A program made the position numbers and the translations under genes. Under the pieces are notes generated by a model that saw only the letters and a program-made list of their open reading frames with translations, made no database searches and was not told where the DNA came from. A DNA stretch of 43,228 nt from an uncultured Flammeovirgaceae bacterium (GTDB lineage Bacteria > Bacteroidota > Bacteroidia > Cytophagales > Cyclobacteriaceae): the NCBI GenBank assembly GCA_937899105.1, contig CALBPF010000312.1:1-43228 (forward strand). Direction: 5' to 3'. Positions 17,978 through 26,652 of this stretch are shown here, in pieces (position 1 is the stretch's first letter; each line of letters begins with the position of its first letter).

Positions 17978-19871
17978 ATGATAAAGTGCAGTACATTCAT
18001 ATTGGTCTCAATCACTTGTTTCACTTGTAATATTTCATTAGCTCAAATTACGCTTGATCAGAGATTAGAAGATAGGATTAATTCCATTTTTGATGATTTT
18101 GAAAGTCATCAAAAACCGGGTGGATCAATCGGGATTATTTCAGATGGCAAAGTGATTTATGAAAAGCATTTTGGGATGCAAGATATCCGTAATAAAATAC
18201 CAGTTTCAAATTCAACATCCTTTAATCTCGCATCTATTTCGAAACAGTTTACTGGAATGTGTATTGCTCTTTTAGAAGAACAAGAAAAAATTCATTTGTC
18301 TGATAATATCAGCAAGTACTTCCCGCAATTTCAATTTCCTGATACTATCAAAATAAAAAATCTCTTGGATCATTCCAGTGGGATAAGAGACCCAGAGGTT
18401 ATAGCCATACTGGCGGGTCATGTGAACCTAAAAGGAGAGTTACCGGGTAAATTTCTAAACGAAGATTTCTTGTTTAATATCTTATCAAGAGAACTAGACC
18501 TTAACTTCCCAACAGGTAGTGAGATGGCATATACGAATATAAACCCGCTTTATGTAGTAGAAAGCTGATAAATCTATAAACGGCACATTTTCAATCATTT
18601 ACAACTAAATAATAACTACCTATTTGGTTAATTAGTTACCAGCATAAAAATTGCTTTTAATGGTCATTTTCGTATATGTCATCGTATCATTGATTGTACT
18701 ATTACAAGAATGTGATATTTGACCAGTTCCTATTGCATAATCTGGGATAAACTACGTTTTACTTGCTGATATTGTAGAGAAAGTGAGTGGTATGACATTT
18801 AAGCAGTTCGCTGATAGTGCTATTTTCAAACCGCTTAAAATGAAAGGTACTTATGTAGAAGACTTTAAGAATGGTTCAAATGTAGTGGGGTATCCAAAGA
18901 AGGGGAAGTATTTTAAAAGGAGAATACAAAAGAACGGATTAGACGGAGAAAGCAATGTGATAAGTACATTGGAGGATTTATACCTGTGGGATCAAAACTT
19001 TTATTCTAATAAACTCGGAGATAAAAATAAAAATCTCATAGACAAAATAACCACTAGTACAGTCCTTAACAATGGTATGAAAAGTAACTATAATTATGGT
19101 TTGGATATTGGCGAATACCAAGGTATGAAAGTGATTTCTCACGATGGAGAGGATTTTATTCACACTTCATTCATTGTAAGAATCCCGGAGCAACGACTTA
19201 GCATTATCTGTCTTATCAATTCTATAAATTATATTAATCCGGTTCAAAAGTCTTATGAAGTACTAGATCTACTGTTTAAAGATTCAACCAAAACTGTAGC
19301 TAAGAGATCGGATCACTCATTCGCGACCATACCTTTTGAAGAAATTGAAAATAAAACAGGTAACTATTATAGAATAAACCAAAATGGAATTGGAAGTTTC
19401 CGCAGGGTTTTAGTAAATGATGGAAAATTAGCGCTAACGTATAGCACGAAAGGAAAGGGTTATCCTTTTGACGCTTTAAGCACTAGTCAATTCTTACGCT
19501 ACAATCTGGCGGGCAATCCTTACAAACTCACTTTTGAACCTACTGATGATGGTTTTAATATGATAGAGCGTTTTGAAGGGAGATCGCTGGTTTTTGATCA
19601 ACTCAATGGATTACCATTTGATATAAATGAATATGTGGGAACATATATTGATAAACAACATGGCGCTAAGATTAAAGTTAAAGGCAGGAAAAATAGGATA
19701 ATTGCGAAGAAATCAATTTTAAAAATTCCTCTGATTAAGTTCGAGAATGATTGTTTTTATTCTTCTGAATACGAGGTGTTATTTTATTTTATGAGAGATG
19801 AATCAGGTAAGGTTGAGTCCGTAAAAATCAATGCAATTGATTTTAGAAATTTTAGCTTGACAAAAGAATGA
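17978..19871 (+). pseudogene. Serine hydrolase (beta-lactamase fold) split by a 202-bp insertion
   Basis: The 5' part (17978-18568) encodes a signal peptide ending SLAQ, the nucleophile motif S86-I-S-K89 and Y185-T-N187. It then runs into foreign sequence and a stop (VES*). The 3' part resumes at 18753 in another frame with YVLLADIVEKVSG and continues to 19871. It carries the HDG third motif (ISHDGED) and C-terminal DUF3471-like domains. Removing 208 bp (the insert plus one copy of ATAAAC) restores one open frame, ..AYTNINYVLLADIVEKVSG.., of about 561 residues. The rest of the coding sequence looks undecayed, so the insertion is recent or the gene was full-length until lately. It follows dyad copy 3 and precedes copy 4. 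Confidence 0.85.
18545..18746. mobile_element. MITE-like non-autonomous element, 202 bp
   Basis: The insert is AT-rich and non-coding. It is flanked by direct copies of ATAAAC at 18539-18544 and 18747-18752, the likely 6-bp target duplication. Its ends are imperfect terminal inverted repeats. The left end starts CCGCTTTATGTAGTAGAAAG; the reverse complement of the right end starts CCCAGATTATGCAATAGGAA. About 27-30 bp can be aligned with one or two gaps, and most internal mismatches are transitions. No transposase lies in the window, so it would have been moved in trans. Excision of exactly insert plus one repeat restores the host gene's frame. Confidence 0.7.
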
Positions 19872-19995
19872 TGGCGAATATTATTAATTATTCAAATTAC
19901 CTCTTTCACTAACACTCAGACTTACGAGTTTCCATAAGTAGTCAGATTCTTGCAATAAAGGTTCGTGATCAAGTGAAATGGTGAAGGGTATACTT

Positions 19996-20013
19996 CTCAA
20001 ATCCGGTTTTGAG
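19996..20013 (+). repeat. 18-bp dyad repeat, copy 4 (CTCAAATCCGGTTTTGAG)
   Basis: This copy matches the consensus exactly. It lies 125 nt after the end of the split serine hydrolase and 49 nt before the M1 aminopeptidase start. Confidence 0.8.
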
Positions 20014-20062
20014 TAGCAGAAGGCTGGATCAGAAAGCAACTTAGTGCTAACAACGGTAAAAA

Positions 20063-22732
20063 ATGAGAATAAATAGGAAAGTAAATATTACCGCATTAGC
20101 ACTGCTGATCTTTGTGTTTCAAGCACCCGGCCAATCTACTATGCTGACTGGAAAGGTGGTGGACAGTAAAACGTCAGAACCTATCCCATTTGCCCATGTA
20201 TTCATAGCAGGTACAAAGACCGGAACGGTTACGAACCTTTATGGAAGCTTTAATATGGGGATACCAGCTTCCGCAACCTTCCCCAAATTTATAGTCACGT
20301 GCCTTGGTTACAAATCCTATTCTTTCGAATGGCAAGGTACAGCCTCCACGCCACTTCTATTAGAATTGGAAGAGGATATTATAAAACTTGAAGAAGTCGT
20401 GGTGAAACCCGAAACGGCAGAAAACCTAATGAAAGAAGCGCTGCGAAGGATTTCTGAAAACTACGATACCACAAGAAGAAGGCTTTCTGGTTATTACAAG
20501 ATGACCTCTTTTCTGGAAGATAAAAATGCCAAGTATACGGAAGCTGTTTTGGATATAGTAAAACCGTCATTTCAAGAAATACGGCAAAACAAAAACGGAC
20601 AAAAAGACTCTACCCATTTTAGACATGTGCGAACGGTCCCGTCAGAGGTAAAGGATTGGAAATTAAAGGCCATGATCGATTGGGAGAGCACACCCAGGCA
20701 GATAGAAAACCGCGATATGGTCAAGCAGTTTATAACAAAAGAAAAGGAATACGACCAATTCATATCCCTGTATAATTTCTCTATTGAGAGTATCATAAAC
20801 ATTAATGGAAGAAGGACCTACAAAATAAGCGTTAGTCCGAAAAAGAATAAGAGGAATGCCTATTGGAATGCCGGATTCATATTTCTGGACGAGGAGTCAA
20901 AAGCTTTTGTGAAAGTGGACCTGGTTTCAACAGATAATATGTTCAGAATACTAAAAAGACAGCTCAACTACAAATTGATGTCAGCCTTATATAATGTAAA
21001 GTATAACAAAGGGGAATGGAAAGAAATGATAAGTTACAAATTGATAGGCGACAAATGGTACTTCAATGAGGTGAATTCCAGTAAGCAATTTCTTATTTCC
21101 AGTAAGAAAAGATCAATGTATGAGGTTCCTGTAAATGTAACTGTTCAGTACCTTACCGATTCTGTAAGAAGTAACTATAGCCCGCCTGATTCAATGATCT
21201 TTCTGCCCTTCAGTAAAAACTGGTGGGAGAACGCCGAATACATTGAAAGCCTCTATGACTCTGTTTTTTGGAGAAAGTTTGAGGTGGGTAATGGATCAAA
21301 GGAGCCCTTAAGTCGGCCAACCAACGAGGTGATAGTGGAAAGACGCTCTAGTGGGTATCAATTTACTAAACTGGATACTTTGCAAGGCACACTTACTCCT
21401 TTACGAACCAGCTATGATGTGGGATTCTATCATTTAGATGTAGAGGTGTTTCCGAAAGAAGAAATAATAAAAGGGAGCAATCTAATACGATTCAAAGTGA
21501 TGGAATCGATTGATCGCATTCAAATCGATCTGTTTTCGGGACTGGAAATAGACAAGATCGTTTGGCATGGTGAATCACTCAATTTCGAAAGAGAATACAA
21601 TGCGGTGTACGTGGATTTTCCTAAAACTCTTGCCGAGGGCAGTATAGATGAGATCAAGGTATTTTACTCCGGACGGCCTGTTGATTATGACCCCAATATT
21701 CCAATGTATGCCTCCTTTTTATGGTTGGAAGATGATGCCGGGGAGCCTTGGCTTCAGGCTATTTGCCAGGGCTATGGTGCAAGTGGTTGGTGGCCGAATA
21801 AGGATCATTTGTCGGATGAACCGGATAGTGCCAGGGTCAGTGTTACTGTGCCCAAAGCTCTGGATGTAGTTTCTAACGGCAGATTAATATCGAAAAAAGA
21901 ACCTGCTAATGACAAAATCCGATTCGATTGGGCTGTGAGTTATCCTATCAATAACTATAATGTCACTTTCAACATCGGGAAGTATAAGAGGGCTTCGGAT
22001 GTTTATGATAATGGCGTCTCTAAACTCGATCTTGAGTATTATTTGTTGGAAGAAAATGATACTGACATTTCTGTAACAACTGCTATAGTAAAGCCAATGC
22101 TCAAGACCTTTGAGAAGTATTTTGGTCCGTACCCATTCCCGGATGATGGATTTAAGTTAGTCGAATCTCCACATGCCATGGAGCATCAAAGCTGTGTAGC
22201 CATTCATTCCGATTATTTCTATGATGCCGATGATAGCGGTATTTGGTCCGACATGCCTGAAGAAGATATTAATTATTCTATCGTACTCCATGAATCTGCC
22301 CATGAATGGTGGGGCAATAGTATCAGTTGTACCGATAATGCCGAGCTGTGGATCCATGAGGCTTTTGCCACCTACGCCGAATCACTGTTCGTAGAAGATC
22401 ATTACGGCTATGAAGCCGGTCAGCGGTATATCAATAGTATGAAAGCAGGGGTATTAAACCGGAATCCAATTGTAGGTCGAATGGGTGTGAACCATATCCA
22501 CTACGATATCACAGATATGTACTTGAAGGGCGCCATAATGCTAAATGAACTTCGTGAAGAGATTGGCAATGACGATCTGTGGTTTTCAATCCTAAGAGAC
22601 CTCCAGAAAGATTACAAGTATTCTTCCATAACAACAGCTCAAATTGTTGATTATTTCAATGTTAAAAGTGGTCAGAATTTTGATGACTTTTTTCAATTGT
22701 GGATGAATCAGACACCACAAAACAGAGGGTAA
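20063..22732 (+). CDS. M1 family aminopeptidase with N-terminal carboxypeptidase-like domain
   Basis: The 889-residue protein has a signal peptide (about residues 1-23, ending APGQ). A CarboxypepD_reg-like domain spans about 27-115 (LTGKVVDSKTSEPIPFAHVFIAG), followed by a middle region typical of DUF5686-like proteins (about 120-440). The C-terminal M1 domain (about 450-885) has the zinc site H743-E-S-A-H747 with E766 18 residues later (HESAHEWWG...HEAFATY). A YLKGA segment probably holds the transition-state Tyr. The substrate-binding GxMEN motif reads H704-A-M-E-H708. It is probably exported and cleaves N-terminal residues from peptides. The 18-bp dyad lies 49 nt upstream of its start. Confidence 0.88.
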   Translation: MRINRKVNITALALLIFVFQAPGQSTMLTGKVVDSKTSEPIPFAHVFIAGTKTGTVTNLYGSFNMGIPASATFPKFIVTCLGYKSYSFEWQGTASTPLLLELEEDIIKLEEVVVKPETAENLMKEALRRISENYDTTRRRLSGYYKMTSFLEDKNAKYTEAVLDIVKPSFQEIRQNKNGQKDSTHFRHVRTVPSEVKDWKLKAMIDWESTPRQIENRDMVKQFITKEKEYDQFISLYNFSIESIININGRRTYKISVSPKKNKRNAYWNAGFIFLDEESKAFVKVDLVSTDNMFRILKRQLNYKLMSALYNVKYNKGEWKEMISYKLIGDKWYFNEVNSSKQFLISSKKRSMYEVPVNVTVQYLTDSVRSNYSPPDSMIFLPFSKNWWENAEYIESLYDSVFWRKFEVGNGSKEPLSRPTNEVIVERRSSGYQFTKLDTLQGTLTPLRTSYDVGFYHLDVEVFPKEEIIKGSNLIRFKVMESIDRIQIDLFSGLEIDKIVWHGESLNFEREYNAVYVDFPKTLAEGSIDEIKVFYSGRPVDYDPNIPMYASFLWLEDDAGEPWLQAICQGYGASGWWPNKDHLSDEPDSARVSVTVPKALDVVSNGRLISKKEPANDKIRFDWAVSYPINNYNVTFNIGKYKRASDVYDNGVSKLDLEYYLLEENDTDISVTTAIVKPMLKTFEKYFGPYPFPDDGFKLVESPHAMEHQSCVAIHSDYFYDADDSGIWSDMPEEDINYSIVLHESAHEWWGNSISCTDNAELWIHEAFATYAESLFVEDHYGYEAGQRYINSMKAGVLNRNPIVGRMGVNHIHYDITDMYLKGAIMLNELREEIGNDDLWFSILRDLQKDYKYSSITTAQIVDYFNVKSGQNFDDFFQLWMNQTPQNRG

Positions 22733-22746
22733 GTAATTAGTTTATT

Positions 22747-22783
22747 CCCTGCAAATTTAAATTTTTTTTTTAAATTTGCAGGG
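22747..22783. promoter_or_regulatory. 15-bp perfect inverted repeat abutting the ATPase start codon
   Basis: The arms CCCTGCAAATTTAAA (22747-22761) and TTTAAATTTGCAGGG (22769-22783) match perfectly around a T7 spacer, and the ATG begins at 22784. Each arm contains TAAATTTG in the outward direction, a match to the Bacteroidota -7 box TAnnTTTG; on the + strand it is at 22771-22778. If that box is used, the ATPase mRNA would be leaderless or nearly so. Alternatives are an mRNA hairpin covering the start or a terminator for the upstream gene. Confidence 0.6.
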
Positions 22784-23953
22784 ATGATTAAGCGCATTTT
22801 AGAGTCCGAACTTCACTACTCTTTACAGGATTTTCCCATCACTGGTGTTGTTGGACCTAGACAAATAGGTAAGACAACACTAGTTAAAAATGCCGCATTA
22901 TCACAACCCAGAGTTTATTTAGATCTTGAAAGAAATTCTGATTTGAATAAGCTCAGCGACCCTGAGTTATTTCTTTCCTTACATGCTGATAAAACAGTTA
23001 TTCTGGATGAAATTCAACATAAACCTGATCTTTTCCCACTGTTGAGATCATTGATAGATGAAAATAAGCGACCAGGGAGGTTCATTATTTTAGGATCAGC
23101 TTCTCCTGAACTCCTCAAGCAAAGCTCGGAAAGTCTCGCTGGGCGTATCAACTACCTGGAGTTGAGCGCTCTGAACCTACTTGAAACTGCAGGAACTGTT
23201 TCTTTAAATGATCTTTGGTTATATGGAGGGTATCCGGATCCTGCTTTATCGAAGAAACCAAAATTTGTTAAAAACTGGTACCGCAGTTTTATTCAGAGCT
23301 ATCTTGAGCGGGATTTGCCTCAGTATGGTTTACCCGCAGATCCTTTAGTGACAAGTCGGCTTTTACAAATGATCGCTTCTGGTAATGGTACTATTCTAAA
23401 CTATAGTTCCTTCGCTAAATCGCTAAGTTTATCCATGCCCACTATCAAAACCTATATAAGTTTTCTAGTGAGCGCTTATCTAGTGAGTTTTTTAAATCCC
23501 TGGTACAGCAATAGCAAAAAGCGCCTTGTAAAGTCGCCTAGGATTTACTTGCGGGATACAGGCATGCTTCATTACTTGCAAGGTATCCATGAATACGATG
23601 AACTTCTCGGAAATATGTATGTCGGCAACTCATGGGAAGGATTTGTTATGCATCAAGTTCAGGCCGTTCTGGAAACAGACGATGAGCTCTACTATTATCG
23701 TACTCAAGATGGTGCGGAGATTGACTTGTTAGTCAGAAGAAATAACAAATGGTTTGCCGCAGCTGAAATTAAGCTGACCAATTCTCCTTCAGTGAGCAAA
23801 GGAACCTACGTAGCGATAGAGGATTTAAAATTAGACCTGTTATATGTCATCACCCCGGGCGCTGAAACTTATCCTTTAAGGGAGAATATATTAGTTATTG
23901 GCTTAATTGATTTCTTGAAAAAACTGTCAAAATCAGCGGCAGGGCTCACTTAA
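22784..23953 (+). CDS. AAA family ATPase with DUF4143 C-terminal domain
   Basis: The 389-residue protein has an AAA_14-type ATPase domain in residues 1-160. Walker A is G24-PRQIGKTT32, Walker B is TVILD75-E76, and a GSASPELL sensor segment follows. A winged-helix/DUF4143 region spans about 180-350, with SYLERDLPQYG and NSWEGFVMHQV. Near the C-terminus, GAEIDLLVRRNNKWFAAAEIK resembles the D-x(n)-E-x-K core of PD-(D/E)xK nuclease-like folds, as commonly seen in DUF4143 proteins. The biological role of this widespread family is not established. It begins 51 bp after the M1 peptidase and directly after the long palindrome. Confidence 0.9.
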   Translation: MIKRILESELHYSLQDFPITGVVGPRQIGKTTLVKNAALSQPRVYLDLERNSDLNKLSDPELFLSLHADKTVILDEIQHKPDLFPLLRSLIDENKRPGRFIILGSASPELLKQSSESLAGRINYLELSALNLLETAGTVSLNDLWLYGGYPDPALSKKPKFVKNWYRSFIQSYLERDLPQYGLPADPLVTSRLLQMIASGNGTILNYSSFAKSLSLSMPTIKTYISFLVSAYLVSFLNPWYSNSKKRLVKSPRIYLRDTGMLHYLQGIHEYDELLGNMYVGNSWEGFVMHQVQAVLETDDELYYYRTQDGAEIDLLVRRNNKWFAAAEIKLTNSPSVSKGTYVAIEDLKLDLLYVITPGAETYPLRENILVIGLIDFLKKLSKSAAGLT

Positions 23954-24132
23954 CAAAACGAAAATGCACCTGATTGAAATCACCCTCATTCAGTAACCTT
24001 GAATATGGTACGGATGAACACGCGTGTTGAATATTGATGCGTTATATAGTTATTGGCATTTCCTAAGTCTTGATGTAACCAAAAATCAGAAACGCTAGTC
24101 ATAAGCTCAACATTGACTAATCAATAAAGCTT

Positions 24133-26508
24133 ATGTTCTTCAATTTTCTCAGAGTTGCATTCCGAAATCTTCTTAGAAATAAGGTCTACGTTGCCATTAA
24201 CACCATGGGCATGGGAATAGCTATGGCCTGCTGCCTAACGGCTTATTTACTGATTGCCTTTAACATAGAATTTAACAGCTACTTTCAGGAAGACAAGGTG
24301 AAAAATCTGGTCAAGGTTGTGCATCATCAAATAGAAGAGGATGGTACACAATTCAAGGAGTTAATGACGCCGGCAGTAATGGCTCCATTAGCTGCAGAAG
24401 AGATCGGCAGTATTGAAAAATACAGTCGCTATACAAGCGCGCAGGTAGCTTTAAGTGTTGAATCAGAGGCTTTTTATGAAACCGTACGCTTTGCTGATGC
24501 TGATTTTTTCGAAATGGTCGATATCAGTTTATTAAAGGGATCCTATGAGAATTTTAAAAGTCAAAACACTATTTTTTTGACAGAGGGCATTGCCACTAAA
24601 TACTTTGCGAGTGAAGAACCTGTAGGACGGGTTATGCGTGCCAAGTTTGGCGAGCAACTGCGCGAAGTGATAGTAGGAGGAGTAATTAAGGATTTACCTT
24701 TAAATACTTCCTTTAATATTGATGTACTAATGCGGGTTGAAACCCTGTTAGACGTTAATCATGTGGCGATAAATGATTGGGCAAAAAATTATAATGTTTC
24801 CTTGCTATTTGAAGTTTCGGATATCAATCAAATCAATAGCATTGAGAAGCAAATGGATAAATATGTCGACTCGCATAATCAGAAGGTATCTGGTACCCGA
24901 TCTTCACGGTATCAGCTTATCCCGTTTCATCAAAAGATCTCACGAGATGATGTCCGTCAGTCTGATTTAAGACTACCGATACCCGCTATTGCCCTATTTA
25001 TTTTTGCAGCGCTTGGGGGCATCATTCTATTGATAGCTTGTTTTAATCTTACAAATACTACTATGGCGCTGACGGGTAAGCGTCTGAAAGAGATTGGCGT
25101 AAGAAAGGTGATAGGTTCCAGTAGGTGGCAGATTATATCCCAGTTCTTGATGGAAATGGTGGTTACTATATGCCTGGCAGTTATAGTGAGTTTTCTACTT
25201 GCACAATTCATGATACCTGAGTTTGCGGCTATGTGGAGTTTAGATTATGGTTTGGAAGATCTTAACGGAACGAATATCATCATTACCATGGTGGGCTTGT
25301 TGTTTGTATCCGCCATTTTAGCAGGCATCTACCCGGCACTATTCAATAGTAAATTTAGTCCTGTCATTCTCTTTCGGAGTAAATCCGGCGTTAAAGGCAC
25401 TACTTGCTTAACGCGAGTCTTGCTTGTTTTTCAATTTTCATTGTCGGTTATCATGTTATGTGGTGGCATCATTCTGTCACAAAATATGTCCTTTCAAAAG
25501 GAAATTGATTTTGGCTATGATTATAAGAATCTGATCAAGCTAAAGATAGGTGGAAGACAGACTTTTGATAGGTTAAGTAATTCTATCTCAAATAATTCCA
25601 AGATCACCGGTATCGCAGTGGCCAGTAATCACATAGGGCCTTATAACAGCTACTACCGAAAAGTGCAATTGGACACTATGAAAATCACAAGCGACAGCTA
25701 CAGGGTGGGAGCTAATTATTTTGAAACATTAGGTATGCGCTTACTGGAAGGAAGAAATTTTGAGGCAGGTAGTCTAAGCGATATGGAGTCATCGGTTATC
25801 GTTGATCAGAATTTTATAAAAAAGTACAGCTTAACTGATCCTATCGGAGCCGTTTTAAAAATGAACGATATTAGCTACCAGATAATAGGGGTAGTAAGTA
25901 ATCATTTAAGCAGTTTGAAAGATTTAAGAAATGAGCACTACATGTATTTAATGGCCCGGCCGGCACAATACTCTTGGATGACGCTACGTACACATCCAGA
26001 TAATAGGGAAGAAATAAGCGAGATCGTGGGAAAAAAATGGAAAAAACTGTTTCCGGATACACCTTACCAGGCGGAACTGCAAGAGGACATAATTTTTAAA
26101 GAGTCTAATGAGTTCAATCAAAATCTTAAAAATATTTTTATCTTCTTAACCATTCTTGGCAGTCTGTTGTCCGCTTCAGGAATATATGCTCTGGCCAATT
26201 TAAATGCCCAAAAAAGAAGAAAAGAGATCGGGGTTCGAAAAGTTTTAGGCGCTTCCATAGCTAATATTGTTCGTTTAGTGAACAAAGAATTTATGATCCT
26301 TCTGCTTATTTCGCTTTTGCTCGGCACCCTTGCCAGTTATGTGTTTATTGAAGAATTATTGAAGAGCCTGTATGCTCAGTACCAGCCAGTGAATGTTCTA
26401 TCCGTGGTTATCGGTGGTCTCATTATTTTAATGGTAGGATTACTAACTACCAGTGGAACAATATACAAGGCGGCAAGCGCTAACCCTGTTAATACGTTAA
26501 AGGAGTAG
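24133..26508 (+). CDS. ABC transporter permease, MacB/FtsX type
   Basis: The 791-residue protein has no prefix domain. TM1 is at about residues 20-43, followed by a MacB_PCD-like periplasmic domain (about 50-270), three TMs (about 278-300, 335-360, 380-405), then a second TM (about 430-450), a second periplasmic domain and three final TMs. TGKRLKEIGVRKVIGSS and AQKRRKEIGVRKVLGAS are the two copies of the conserved coupling motif. There is no ATPase gene beside it, so the partner is encoded elsewhere. It is monocistronic in context and unlike the 9777-12413 permease in lacking a PadR partner. Substrate is unknown. Confidence 0.9.
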   Translation: MFFNFLRVAFRNLLRNKVYVAINTMGMGIAMACCLTAYLLIAFNIEFNSYFQEDKVKNLVKVVHHQIEEDGTQFKELMTPAVMAPLAAEEIGSIEKYSRYTSAQVALSVESEAFYETVRFADADFFEMVDISLLKGSYENFKSQNTIFLTEGIATKYFASEEPVGRVMRAKFGEQLREVIVGGVIKDLPLNTSFNIDVLMRVETLLDVNHVAINDWAKNYNVSLLFEVSDINQINSIEKQMDKYVDSHNQKVSGTRSSRYQLIPFHQKISRDDVRQSDLRLPIPAIALFIFAALGGIILLIACFNLTNTTMALTGKRLKEIGVRKVIGSSRWQIISQFLMEMVVTICLAVIVSFLLAQFMIPEFAAMWSLDYGLEDLNGTNIIITMVGLLFVSAILAGIYPALFNSKFSPVILFRSKSGVKGTTCLTRVLLVFQFSLSVIMLCGGIILSQNMSFQKEIDFGYDYKNLIKLKIGGRQTFDRLSNSISNNSKITGIAVASNHIGPYNSYYRKVQLDTMKITSDSYRVGANYFETLGMRLLEGRNFEAGSLSDMESSVIVDQNFIKKYSLTDPIGAVLKMNDISYQIIGVVSNHLSSLKDLRNEHYMYLMARPAQYSWMTLRTHPDNREEISEIVGKKWKKLFPDTPYQAELQEDIIFKESNEFNQNLKNIFIFLTILGSLLSASGIYALANLNAQKRRKEIGVRKVLGASIANIVRLVNKEFMILLLISLLLGTLASYVFIEELLKSLYAQYQPVNVLSVVIGGLIILMVGLLTTSGTIYKAASANPVNTLKE

Positions 26509-26652
26509 ATTAATCTTGAATTAGTACTTTATGCTGCTTTGTAAGCGGCATGTCCGCCGAGGTTATACTACCATCCATCAAGTTTTCGGATAATACTTAC
26601 CGCTCGATTTGAATATTGATTAATTTCAATGCTTACATCAGAATTTTAACCT

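Noticed and set aside
6531..20013. The 18-bp dyad as a remnant of group II introns, because CCGGTTNTGAG-like strings occur near intron domains III/IV
   Set aside because: No intron-encoded reverse transcriptase, no domain V-like hairpin, and no partner strand upstream is visible at any of the four copies.
24017..24028. Perfect 12-bp palindrome AACACGCGTGTT upstream of the second FtsX permease as an operator
   Set aside because: About ten perfect 12-bp palindromes are expected by chance in a window this long, and nothing else supports it.
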